A stretch of 64,000 nt of DNA from JAPPHA01 sp965220985. Its GTDB lineage: Bacteria > Pseudomonadota > Alphaproteobacteria > Rhodobacterales > Rhodobacteraceae. Each line of letters starts with the position of its first letter. Position 1 is the stretch's first letter. Position numbers and translations under genes: made by a program. Under the pieces are notes generated by a model, which saw only the letters and a program-made list of their open reading frames with translations, ran no database searches and was not told where the DNA came from. The stretch covers positions 1,116,001 to 1,180,000 of the forward strand of contig OZ244854.1 of NCBI GenBank assembly GCA_965220985.1, in the 5' to 3' direction. Shown piece after piece: positions 54,265 to 62,732 of the stretch.

Positions 54265-55743
54265 ATGGAACAGGCAGACATTGAAAGCAGCGGTGGCGGA
54301 CGCCCAGTCGTTGTCTGGTTCCGGCGCGACCTCAGGCTTGCCGACAATCCTGCACTGGCCAAGGCCGCGGCCGCGGGGAAGCGAGTCGTCCCGGTTTACA
54401 TCCTCGACGAATCCTCCGGTGCTCGTCAGTTGGGCGGTGCATCCCGGTGGTGGCTGCACGGCAGCCTCGAACAGCTCGCATCGTCCCTCGAACAGGCTGG
54501 CAGCCGGCTGATCCTGCGGCGTGGTCCGGCCGGCAGGGTCCTCAACGAACTGGTCCGCGAAACCAATGCCGTCAGAGTCCATTGGAACCGGGTTTACGAC
54601 CCGATGGATGTCGGTCGCGACAAGGCGATCAAGGCAGAGTTTCGCAAATCCGGCATCGAAGCCCGGAGTTTCAACAGCGCTCTCCTGTTCGAGCCATGGA
54701 CAATCGAAACAGGGGGCGGAACACCGTACCGGGTGTTCACGCCGTTCTGGAAGGCGTGCTTGGCGGCGGGATTCGGGAGCGAAGGCCCGCCAGTCAATCT
54801 CGCCGGGACACCACCAGCAAGCTGGCCGGCAAGCGATGAACTTGGCTCATGGCGGCTCAGACCGCAGCGCGCGGATTGGGCTGGAGGTCTGCGCGAGGCG
54901 TGGCAACCCGGAGAGACGGCGGCATATCAAAGACTCGTGGAGTTTCTTGGTCATTCCGATACTGTTGGCCGCTACAAGACAGACCGGGATTTCCCGTCGA
55001 AACCGGGAACCAGCCGGCTGTCGCCGCACCTCGCATTTGGCGAGATCGGCCCCCGGCAGATCGCCAGCCTGGCCCAGTCTTTGGACCCGCACGGCCAAGA
55101 GGCATTCTTGCGCGAAGTGGTCTGGCGCGAGTTCAGCTACCACCTGCTCTGGCACAACCCCAAGATGGGGGAAGCGGGCCTGCGTGAGGAATTTGACCGG
55201 ATTCCATGGCGAGACGATGCGGACGATCTTCGCCGCTGGCAACGCGGGATGACAGGATATCCGCTGGTGGATGCCGGCATGCGTCAACTTTGGGCGACGG
55301 GGTGGATGCACAACCGGGTGCGAATGGTCGTCGCATCGTTCTTGACCAAGCACTTGCTCATCCATTGGCGTCACGGGGCGGCCTGGTTCTGGGACTGCCT
55401 TGTCGATGCTGACTGGGCCAACAACTCCGCGTCTTGGCAATGGACTGCCGGTTGCGGCGCGGATGCAGCGCCATATTTCCGCATCTTCAACCCGGTCACC
55501 CAGTCGCGCCGCTTCGACCCTGACGGAACGTATCTGCGAAGATGGGTGCCGGAGCTTGCACGGCTGCCCGACAAGTTGATCCACACGCCTTGGCTGGCCT
55601 CCGATGCGGAGCTCGAAGAAGCGGGCATTCAACTTGGCAGGACATACCCTCATCCGATGGTCGACCACGCAATGGCGCGGCAACGTGCCCTCGATGCCTA
55701 CGATTCACACGTGAAGCGAAAACCAGCCGCGGTCCCCGGTTGA
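54265..55743 (+). CDS. phrB: Deoxyribodipyrimidine photolyase (class I, cryptochrome/photolyase family)
   Basis: The 492-residue flavoprotein repairs cyclobutane pyrimidine dimers with light. It has the N-terminal VVWFRRDLRLADNPAL antenna domain, GRYKTDRDFPSKPGTSRLSPHLAFGEIG, WREFSYHLLWHNP, and HNRVRMVVASFLTKHLLIHWR. It also has the FAD pocket CLVDADWANNSASWQW and the closing IFNPVTQSRRFDPDG. The ATG at 54265 follows GGAG. The 263 bases after it hold no gene. Confidence 0.93.
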   Translation: MEQADIESSGGGRPVVVWFRRDLRLADNPALAKAAAAGKRVVPVYILDESSGARQLGGASRWWLHGSLEQLASSLEQAGSRLILRRGPAGRVLNELVRETNAVRVHWNRVYDPMDVGRDKAIKAEFRKSGIEARSFNSALLFEPWTIETGGGTPYRVFTPFWKACLAAGFGSEGPPVNLAGTPPASWPASDELGSWRLRPQRADWAGGLREAWQPGETAAYQRLVEFLGHSDTVGRYKTDRDFPSKPGTSRLSPHLAFGEIGPRQIASLAQSLDPHGQEAFLREVVWREFSYHLLWHNPKMGEAGLREEFDRIPWRDDADDLRRWQRGMTGYPLVDAGMRQLWATGWMHNRVRMVVASFLTKHLLIHWRHGAAWFWDCLVDADWANNSASWQWTAGCGADAAPYFRIFNPVTQSRRFDPDGTYLRRWVPELARLPDKLIHTPWLASDAELEEAGIQLGRTYPHPMVDHAMARQRALDAYDSHVKRKPAAVPG

Positions 55744-56006
55744 GCGGCGAATGAAAACCCACGGCCGAGACTCGGCGCCCGCCTGTGTTCGAGAGCCTTC
55801 GCTGCCCCATGATTGACCACGAGATTTCCATCGCGGAATCTCGCGGGCAATCAACATTGCTGTTGCCGGTGACTTGGGCGGGCATTAGGACGAAAGCACG
55901 GGAGGCAGTCGGCCACGCCTGTGGTCACCTGAATCCCGGACAGGGTCGCGATGACCGAAACGGTCCGTTCGCAGTCGAAATCCGGCGTTAGTCCAAGAGG
56001 TCGGTA

Positions 56007-57176
56007 ATGGCAGTCGATTCATCCGATCGCGTCACCAGCGCCGTAAACCCGCCATTTCTGCTGACACCAGGGCCTCTCAACACCTCCGCGACGGTCAAGA
56101 GCGCGATGCTGAAGGATTGGGGGTCGCGAGATCGGGAATTTCACGACATCACCGCCAGGCTTAGGGCCGAATTGCTGGACATCGCGGGTGATCAATCGGG
56201 CGATCTCGACTGCGTGCCGGTTCAGGGCAGCGGGACATTCGCGGTCGAGGCCATGCTCGGTTCGCTGGTCCCCGCGGAGGCAACGACACTTCTTCTGATC
56301 AACGGTGCCTACGGTCACCGAATGGCCGAGATTCTTCGCCGACACGAGCGGCCATTTCTCGCCGTCGACAAGGGAGACAGCCAGCCGGTGACCGGCGACG
56401 ATGTCCGTGCATCGCTGGACAGTCACCCGGACGTTACCCATGTGGCGGTTGTCCACTGTGAGACCAGTTCCGGCATCCTGAATCCATTGGCGGACATTGC
56501 GGAGGTGACAAGGGAGCGCGGACGGATCCTTCTCGTCGATTCGATGAGCGCTTACGGGGCGCTGCCGGTCCATGGCGACGGGATCTGGTTCGATGCACTG
56601 GCCGCATCGTCGAACAAATGCCTCGAGAGCGTACCCGGAGTCGGTTTCGTGATCGCGCGGGCCGATATGCTGAAGGCTGCGGAAGGAAACTGTCGCTCGC
56701 TCAGCCTCGATCTCAACGCACAGTGGTCAGGGTTCAACCGAAACGGCCAATGGCGATTCACGCCACCAACTCATGTCGTTGCCGCATTGCTCAGAGCGGT
56801 CGACGAGCACCTGCACGAGGGCGGTGTCGAAGGACGCCGTCGGCGCTACGAACGCAATCGCGACACGCTGGTCTCCGGCATGCGGAAGCTGGGTTTTCGG
56901 ACATTGCTACCCGATGAATGGCTGTCGCCGATCATCGTCACCTTCCTGTGCCCGCATCACGAGGCTTTCGTCTTCGATCGATTCTACGATTGCATGAAGG
57001 ACAAGGGGTTCGTTCTCTATCCCGGCAAGCTGACGGCCGCCGACAGTTTCAGAATGGGATGCATTGGCAAGCTCGATGACGACGTCATGCGCGATGCAAT
57101 CGCGGCGGTGGCCGAGACATTGTCCGAAATGGGTGTTCCGGACGGTGATCCCGGGCCTGCAGCGAACGGCTTTTGA
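56007..57176 (+). CDS. phnW: 2-Aminoethylphosphonate-pyruvate transaminase
   Basis: PhnW transfers the amino group of 2-aminoethylphosphonate to pyruvate, giving phosphonoacetaldehyde and alanine. The 389-residue fold-type I PLP enzyme has LLTPGPLNTSATVKSAML, WGSRDREFHDI, VPVQGSGTFAVEAML, LLVDSMSAYGALP and SSNKCLESVPGVGFVIA with the PLP lysine. The ATG follows AAGAGG. It is first of the phosphonate run. Confidence 0.93.
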   Translation: MAVDSSDRVTSAVNPPFLLTPGPLNTSATVKSAMLKDWGSRDREFHDITARLRAELLDIAGDQSGDLDCVPVQGSGTFAVEAMLGSLVPAEATTLLLINGAYGHRMAEILRRHERPFLAVDKGDSQPVTGDDVRASLDSHPDVTHVAVVHCETSSGILNPLADIAEVTRERGRILLVDSMSAYGALPVHGDGIWFDALAASSNKCLESVPGVGFVIARADMLKAAEGNCRSLSLDLNAQWSGFNRNGQWRFTPPTHVVAALLRAVDEHLHEGGVEGRRRRYERNRDTLVSGMRKLGFRTLLPDEWLSPIIVTFLCPHHEAFVFDRFYDCMKDKGFVLYPGKLTAADSFRMGCIGKLDDDVMRDAIAAVAETLSEMGVPDGDPGPAANGF

Positions 57177-57202
57177 GTTCTGGCCGACAGGGAGTGAATC
57201 TG

Positions 57203-58480
57203 GTGACTGACACATCGATCTTGGTCAACGGGAGGCACTATGACGTCCCAAAAGTCCCGGCGGTCGTGATCTGCATCGACGGATGCGAGCCGGCATATCT
57301 CGATGAGGCGATTTCCTCCGGCCTCATGCCGAATCTGCAGAGGCTGCGCGACAGCGGGTCCTGGCAGTTGGCCCGCAGCGCGATCCCGTCCTTCACCAAT
57401 CCAAACAATCTGTCGATCGCCACGGGGGCTCCGCCTGCCATCCACGGCATCTCGGGCAACACCTTTCTCGACCGCGAGACTGGCGATGAAGTGATGATGA
57501 ACGACGTGTCGTTCCTGCGGGCCGGCACCATTTTCAAGGCGTTCCAGGATCATGGAGCGAAGGTCGCGGTTGTCACGGCAAAGGACAAGCTGCGCGCATT
57601 GCTGGGAGCTGGCCTGGAATTCGGGTCAGGTAAAGCCGTGTGCTTTTCGGCCGAAAAAGCCGAATTCACAACCGTTGAGGCAAACGGTCTGGAGGCCGCA
57701 GCGCAGTGGCTCGGAATGCCTCAACCGGATGTCTATTCAGCGAATCTTTCGGAGTTCGTGCTTGCAGTTGGGGTCAAGCTGCTCAGAAAATGGCGACCCG
57801 ATCTCATGTATCTCACGACGACGGATTTCATTCAGCACAAGTATGCGCCAGGCGAAACCGTCGCCAACGAATTCCACGCCATGATCGACAAGCATGTCGG
57901 CGAACTCGACAAGCTCGGTGCCGTCATCGTGCTGACGGCTGATCACGGCATGAAAGCCAAGCACGACTCCGACGGGTCCGCGCAGGTGTGCTATGTACAG
58001 GATCTCCTCGATGACTGGCTGGGGGCGGGCAAGACGCGGGTCATTCTTCCCATCACCGACCCCTACGTGGTACACCACGGATCGCTCGGCTCTTATGCGA
58101 CGGCCTACCTTGATGCATCTTGCGACCTGTCGGAGACGATCGCGAGGCTGAGAGAAATCCCGGAACTCGAGCTGGTTCTGTCGGGCGACGATGCGGCCGG
58201 ACAATTCGATCTTCCGCGCGACCGTATCGGTGACATCGTCCTGCTCTCGAATTCCGACACGGCGATCGGGAGTTCCCGCGAACGCCATGATCTTGGCGCC
58301 CTCGATCGACCGTTGAGGTCGCATGGCGGGCTGTCCGAGCAGGTCGTCCCGTTCATCGTCAATCGCAAGGTCGACCTGCCGGGGCCGGAAGTGCTTAGAA
58401 ACTACGATGCAGTATTCCATGCGACACGGGTTGCGGGTTTGCCCGCCAACGCCGCGACAGTTGCGGCGGGAACGACGTGA
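57203..58480 (+). CDS. phnA: Phosphonoacetate hydrolase
   Basis: PhnA cleaves the C-P bond of phosphonoacetate to acetate and phosphate. This alkaline-phosphatase-superfamily enzyme (about 425 residues) keeps all expected metal and nucleophile sites: Asp in CIDGCEP, Thr in PSFTNPNN, the Asp/His pair in TTDFIQHKY, DH in LTADHGMK and His in RSHGGLSEQ. I use the GTG at 57203. Another GTG three codons earlier and a TTG at 57173 are possible. Confidence 0.92.
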   Translation: MTDTSILVNGRHYDVPKVPAVVICIDGCEPAYLDEAISSGLMPNLQRLRDSGSWQLARSAIPSFTNPNNLSIATGAPPAIHGISGNTFLDRETGDEVMMNDVSFLRAGTIFKAFQDHGAKVAVVTAKDKLRALLGAGLEFGSGKAVCFSAEKAEFTTVEANGLEAAAQWLGMPQPDVYSANLSEFVLAVGVKLLRKWRPDLMYLTTTDFIQHKYAPGETVANEFHAMIDKHVGELDKLGAVIVLTADHGMKAKHDSDGSAQVCYVQDLLDDWLGAGKTRVILPITDPYVVHHGSLGSYATAYLDASCDLSETIARLREIPELELVLSGDDAAGQFDLPRDRIGDIVLLSNSDTAIGSSRERHDLGALDRPLRSHGGLSEQVVPFIVNRKVDLPGPEVLRNYDAVFHATRVAGLPANAATVAAGTT

Positions 58481-58557
58481 CGCAACAGGACCGCTTGGCG
58501 ACACACCGGTCAGGTTGGCGGCAACGCGAGCCGGATTGAAAGAGGGAGGTTTGATCC

Positions 58558-60009
58558 GTGGACAAGATGTCAATCGAGTTCAAGAAAGAGTCGATGCGGG
58601 TAGCCGGCCGCAAGGTCGAGGCAGAGCAGCAAATCGAGGTTTCTTATCCCTTCACGGGAGAGGCAATCGCGTCGGTTCCGGCCGGCCTGCCCGAACACGC
58701 GGCAGACGCATTTCGGATTGCGGCCGATTTCAAGCCCCGCTTGAGCCGTTACGAGCGCCAGCAGATCCTGTTCAGAACGGCGGAAGGGCTGCTCGAACGG
58801 CGCGACGAGATCGCCCGAACGCTGACTCTCGAGCTCGGAATCTGCCACAAGGATGCGGTCTACGAGGTCGGGCGCGCCAACGACGTGTTCATGCTGGCCG
58901 GTCAGCTTTGCATCAACGACGACGGCGAAATCTTTTCCTGCGATCTGACCCCGCAAGGCAAGCAGAGGCGGATATTCACGCTGAGAGAGCCGCTGCGTGC
59001 CATCTCGGCCATCACGCCGTTCAATCACCCGCTCAACATGGTTGCGCACAAGGTCGCGCCGTCAATCGCGACCAACAACTGCATGGTTTGCAAGCAGACG
59101 GAACTGACGCCGCTGTCGGCCATGATTCTCGCCGACATTCTCTACGAGGCGGGATTGCCGCCCGAGATGTTCTCGGTCGTGACCGGCTGGCCGCAGGTCA
59201 TCGGCCCCGAAATGGTCAAGAACCCGAACATTGACCTGATCACTTTCACGGGAGGGGTGCCGGTCGGAAAGCTGATCGCCGAGACGGCTGGTTATCGCCG
59301 GACCGTCCTGGAACTCGGTGGGAACGACCCCTTGATCGTGTGCAATGACCTGTCGGACGAGGATCTGCAGCAGGCTGCCGAACTCGCCGTGCTCGGTGCG
59401 ACGAAGAACTCGGGTCAGCGATGCACCGCAGTCAAGCGGATCCTCTGTCAGGAAAGCGTTGCCGAACGTTTCGTTCCTCTCGTTCTCGAACGCGCGAAGC
59501 GGATCCGCTTCGGCGATCCGATGGATCCCGAGACCGACCTGGGCACAGTCGTTCACGAAGAGGCCGCTAGAGTCATCGACGAGCGGATCGAGCGGGCAGG
59601 CGAAGCCGGGGCAGAGATTCTCTATCATCCCGGCCGAGACGGCGCCTTGCTGCCCCCTGTTGTTCTCGACCGCGTGCCAAGGGATTGCGAGCTGGTGATG
59701 GAAGAGACCTTCGGGCCGGTGGTTCCGGTCATTCGGGTTCCCGATGACGATGAAGAGGTCATCGCGATTTCCAATTCCACCGCCTTCGGGTTGTCATCGG
59801 GCGTGTGCACGAATGATTTCCGACGCATGCAACGATACATTGACGGGCTGGATGTCGGCACGGTCAACATCTGGGAGGTCCCCGGCTACCGCATCGAGAT
59901 GTCCCCGTTCGGCGGAATCAAGGACAGCGGACTGGGATACAAGGAAGGCGTCATCGAAGCGATGAAGAGCTTCACGAACGTCAAGACATTCTCGTTGCCC
60001 TGGGGGTGA
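58558..60009 (+). CDS. phnY: Phosphonoacetaldehyde dehydrogenase
   Basis: PhnY oxidises phosphonoacetaldehyde to phosphonoacetate with NAD. The 483-residue aldehyde dehydrogenase has ITPFNHPLNMVAHKVAP, FTGGVPVGKLIAETAG, the catalytic Glu in VLELGGNDPLIV and Cys in NSGQRCTAVK, and EETFGPVVPVIRV. The start is GTG at 58558 behind AGGGAGG. An ATG three codons later is an alternative. With PhnW and PhnA it completes the hydrolytic AEP route. Confidence 0.92.
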   Translation: MDKMSIEFKKESMRVAGRKVEAEQQIEVSYPFTGEAIASVPAGLPEHAADAFRIAADFKPRLSRYERQQILFRTAEGLLERRDEIARTLTLELGICHKDAVYEVGRANDVFMLAGQLCINDDGEIFSCDLTPQGKQRRIFTLREPLRAISAITPFNHPLNMVAHKVAPSIATNNCMVCKQTELTPLSAMILADILYEAGLPPEMFSVVTGWPQVIGPEMVKNPNIDLITFTGGVPVGKLIAETAGYRRTVLELGGNDPLIVCNDLSDEDLQQAAELAVLGATKNSGQRCTAVKRILCQESVAERFVPLVLERAKRIRFGDPMDPETDLGTVVHEEAARVIDERIERAGEAGAEILYHPGRDGALLPPVVLDRVPRDCELVMEETFGPVVPVIRVPDDDEEVIAISNSTAFGLSSGVCTNDFRRMQRYIDGLDVGTVNIWEVPGYRIEMSPFGGIKDSGLGYKEGVIEAMKSFTNVKTFSLPWG

Positions 60010-60122
60010 CACGAGGAGACTGTCCCGACTGAAGGATCCGGGCGCGTCTTCAATGTCCTGGGGCCGCCGACTGTGCCCCGACCGCATCGATTCATCGGCG
60101 AGCGAAAGCAGGTGACGGAAAC

Positions 60123-61502
60123 ATGGCGCGCAAGGATTTTCATACGGAGGGCGAATCGAGCCAATCGGAACCGATCAAGTGGTGGCGGGACTCGAGGCTT
60201 GGTGCGGAAGCCAGGGATCTGTTGCGCCGAGATTCTGATGCCTTTTTTCATCAGTCCCTTTCGACGCCATGTCTTGGAACCATCAGAGATGCAAAAGGCA
60301 TCTGGATCGATGACCTCGATGGCTGGAAGTACATGGATTTCCACGGCAATTCCGTACACCACCTCGGTTATTCGCACCCGCAACTCATCAAGGCCATCAA
60401 GGACCAGCTTGATGATCTGACGTTCTCGCCGCGGCGCTACACGAACGAGAATTCGGTACGTCTTGCCGAGATGTTGATCAAAAAGTCGCCATGGGACGAG
60501 GCGAAGGTCCTGTTCACGACCGGGGGATCGGACGCGATCGAGGTTGCGCTCAAGATCGCGCGGGCCGCGACCGGTCGCTTCAAGACGCTGTCCTTCTGGG
60601 ATTCATTTCACGGCGCCGGGTTCGGCGCTGCATCGGTTGGGGGCGACTCCACGTTCCGCTCGAAAGGTGCGGGACCTCTGCTACCGGGAACCGAGCACGT
60701 GGCTCCTTTTGCCTGCTATCGCTGCCCTTACGGTCACCCCGGCCCGGAGACGTGCGGCCTCGCCTGTGCCGAAATGATCCGTTACGTTTTCGAACGGGAA
60801 GGCGATATCGCGGCGTTCGTTGCCGAGCCGATGCGAGCCATCCCCTACGTTCCGCCGAAGGGATTCTGGGCAGCAGTCCGAAAGGCCTGCGACGATTTCG
60901 GCGTGTTGCTGATCTGCGACGAGATTCCGACGGGACTCGGCAAGACGGGACGGTTCTTTGCCTGCGAACACGATGAGCTGATTCCCGACATTCTGGTGTT
61001 GGGGAAGGCGCTCGGCGGAGGCGTTCTGCCGATCGCTGCAGTCATCGCCCGTGCGGACCTCGATGTTGCCGGTGACGTCGCGATTGGCCACTACACCCAC
61101 GAAAAGAACCCGGTCACGGCCATTGCCGCGATCGAGACGCTGAAGATCATCGACGAGATGGGACTCGTGGAGCGGGCGTGCAAACTCGGCGAATATGCCA
61201 AGGATCGGTTGTCAGGCATTGCAGCCGGGCTCGAGCTTGGAATTGTCGGAGACATTCGCGGGCGCGGCCTGCATATCGGCGTTGAGATCGTCAAGGGGGA
61301 TGGAAGCAAGGACCCTGATCGCGAAGCCGCCGAGAGCATATTTCTGTCTTGCTTGGATATGGGACTGAGTTTCAAGATCTCCCAAGGGAACGTGTTGACC
61401 TTGTCTCCGCCGCTGATCATCACCAAGGCCGAACTCGATCAAGCCCTCGAGATCATCGAAGCAGCGCTCCTGATGGATTTGGAAAGCCGCAAATCGAGGT
61501 GA
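60123..61502 (+). CDS. pbfA: (R)-1-hydroxy-2-aminoethylphosphonate ammonia-lyase, PbfA-like
   Basis: This 459-residue class III PLP enzyme looks like an aminotransferase: FTTGGSDAIEVALKIARAATGRFKT, LLICDEIPTGLGKTGRFFA, and PLP Lys in LVLGKALGGGVLP. PbfA enzymes of this subgroup eliminate ammonia from (R)-1-hydroxy-2-aminoethylphosphonate to give phosphonoacetaldehyde, and recur in phnW-phnA-phnY clusters exactly as here. The name rests mainly on this context, and a plain transaminase is the alternative. Confidence 0.82.
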   Translation: MARKDFHTEGESSQSEPIKWWRDSRLGAEARDLLRRDSDAFFHQSLSTPCLGTIRDAKGIWIDDLDGWKYMDFHGNSVHHLGYSHPQLIKAIKDQLDDLTFSPRRYTNENSVRLAEMLIKKSPWDEAKVLFTTGGSDAIEVALKIARAATGRFKTLSFWDSFHGAGFGAASVGGDSTFRSKGAGPLLPGTEHVAPFACYRCPYGHPGPETCGLACAEMIRYVFEREGDIAAFVAEPMRAIPYVPPKGFWAAVRKACDDFGVLLICDEIPTGLGKTGRFFACEHDELIPDILVLGKALGGGVLPIAAVIARADLDVAGDVAIGHYTHEKNPVTAIAAIETLKIIDEMGLVERACKLGEYAKDRLSGIAAGLELGIVGDIRGRGLHIGVEIVKGDGSKDPDREAAESIFLSCLDMGLSFKISQGNVLTLSPPLIITKAELDQALEIIEAALLMDLESRKSR

Positions 61503-61601
61503 CGCGCAACGACATGATTGGTCGGTGGAGCACGGTCTCGCGCACCGCGAACTTTGGCACCGAGTCGGCGCTGCGCGTCACATTCAGAGGTTTCCGCCCC
61601 A

Positions 61602-62732
61602 TTGAACTCTGAGCTTGACCACCTGAACCAATTGGAACGCGTCGTGGAGCCCGCACGCATCCTGGCGCTCGGCGGTGATGGCATCGGGCCGGAGATCCTG
61701 GCGCAAGGGGTTCGCGTCGCACAGCGTCTTGGCGAGATTGCCGGGCTGTCGCTGACCATCGAGCATGACCTGCTTCACGGAGCCAGCTACGACAGGCACG
61801 GGACGTTTTGCACGCCAGAAGTTCTCGAAAAGGCGCGTGCGGCAGATGCGGTGCTGGTCGGTGCCGTGGGCGGCCCGCGATGGGATGACGTCCGGCTGCC
61901 AGGAGGTGCGGAATGCCAGGACGGGCTGATGTTTCTTCGTCACCATCTGCAGACCTATCTCGGCGTGAGACCGGCCCGCAACTGGGGCGCCTTGATCGAC
62001 CGTTCGCCCTTCCGGGAGCATGTCGCCGACGGTGTCGATGTCCTGATACTTCGCGAGATGTGCGGCGGCGCGATGTTCGCGAGGGAACGGGGAGTGCGCA
62101 TCAGCAAAGGCAGACGCCAAGGCTACGACATGACCGCCTATGACGAGGATGAAATCGCCCGGTTCGCTCGGGGTGGCTTCGCATTGGCTCGTTCTCGGCG
62201 CGGTCGGCTGGTCAGCTGCGACAAGTCAAATGTCATGGAAAGCTACAGACTGTGGCGCGAGGTCGTGAGCGAAGTGGCCCAGGAATACCCCGAAGTCGCA
62301 TTCGAGAATCGGTTCGCCGACAATTGCGGCTATCAGATGCTGATGCGCCCGCGAGACTTCGACGTCGTCTTGTGCTGCAACCAGCTCGGCGATCTGTTCA
62401 GCGATCTGACCGGGGCGGTTGCGGGGTCCTTGGGAATGTTGCCGTCGGCGTGTCTCGCCTCGAACCCGGCCGATGGCCCGGCATTCGGCATCTATGAAAG
62501 TACCGCCGGGTCGGCTCCCGACATCGCGGGACAGGGAATTGCCAATCCGTGCGGCATGATCCTGTCGGTGGGGATGATGTTCGCGTTCACGTTCGCTCGG
62601 CCGGACCTGAACCGGGCCGTCGAACGAGCGATCGAACGGGTGCTGGACAGCGGCATCGCGACCCCGGACATCGGCGGATCCGCTTCGACGACTCTCATGG
62701 CGGATGCCATTCTCGACGAGCTGGGGTCGTGA
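61602..62732 (+). CDS. Isocitrate/isopropylmalate dehydrogenase family beta-decarboxylating dehydrogenase
   Basis: The protein has the NAD-linked LeuB/tartrate-dehydrogenase fold: ILALGGDGIGPEILAQGV, ADAVLVGAVGGPRWDDVRLP, VLILREMCGGAMF (family RExTGG, here with Cys), SCDKSNVMESYRLWREVV and FADNCGYQMLMRPRDFDVVLCCNQLGDLFSDL. It oxidises and decarboxylates a 2-hydroxy diacid-like substrate, unknown here. Starts are unclear: TTG at 61602 (used), TTG at 61632 or GTG at 61644. It overlaps the next gene by four bases and follows pbfA by about 100. Confidence 0.8.
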   Translation: MNSELDHLNQLERVVEPARILALGGDGIGPEILAQGVRVAQRLGEIAGLSLTIEHDLLHGASYDRHGTFCTPEVLEKARAADAVLVGAVGGPRWDDVRLPGGAECQDGLMFLRHHLQTYLGVRPARNWGALIDRSPFREHVADGVDVLILREMCGGAMFARERGVRISKGRRQGYDMTAYDEDEIARFARGGFALARSRRGRLVSCDKSNVMESYRLWREVVSEVAQEYPEVAFENRFADNCGYQMLMRPRDFDVVLCCNQLGDLFSDLTGAVAGSLGMLPSACLASNPADGPAFGIYESTAGSAPDIAGQGIANPCGMILSVGMMFAFTFARPDLNRAVERAIERVLDSGIATPDIGGSASTTLMADAILDELGS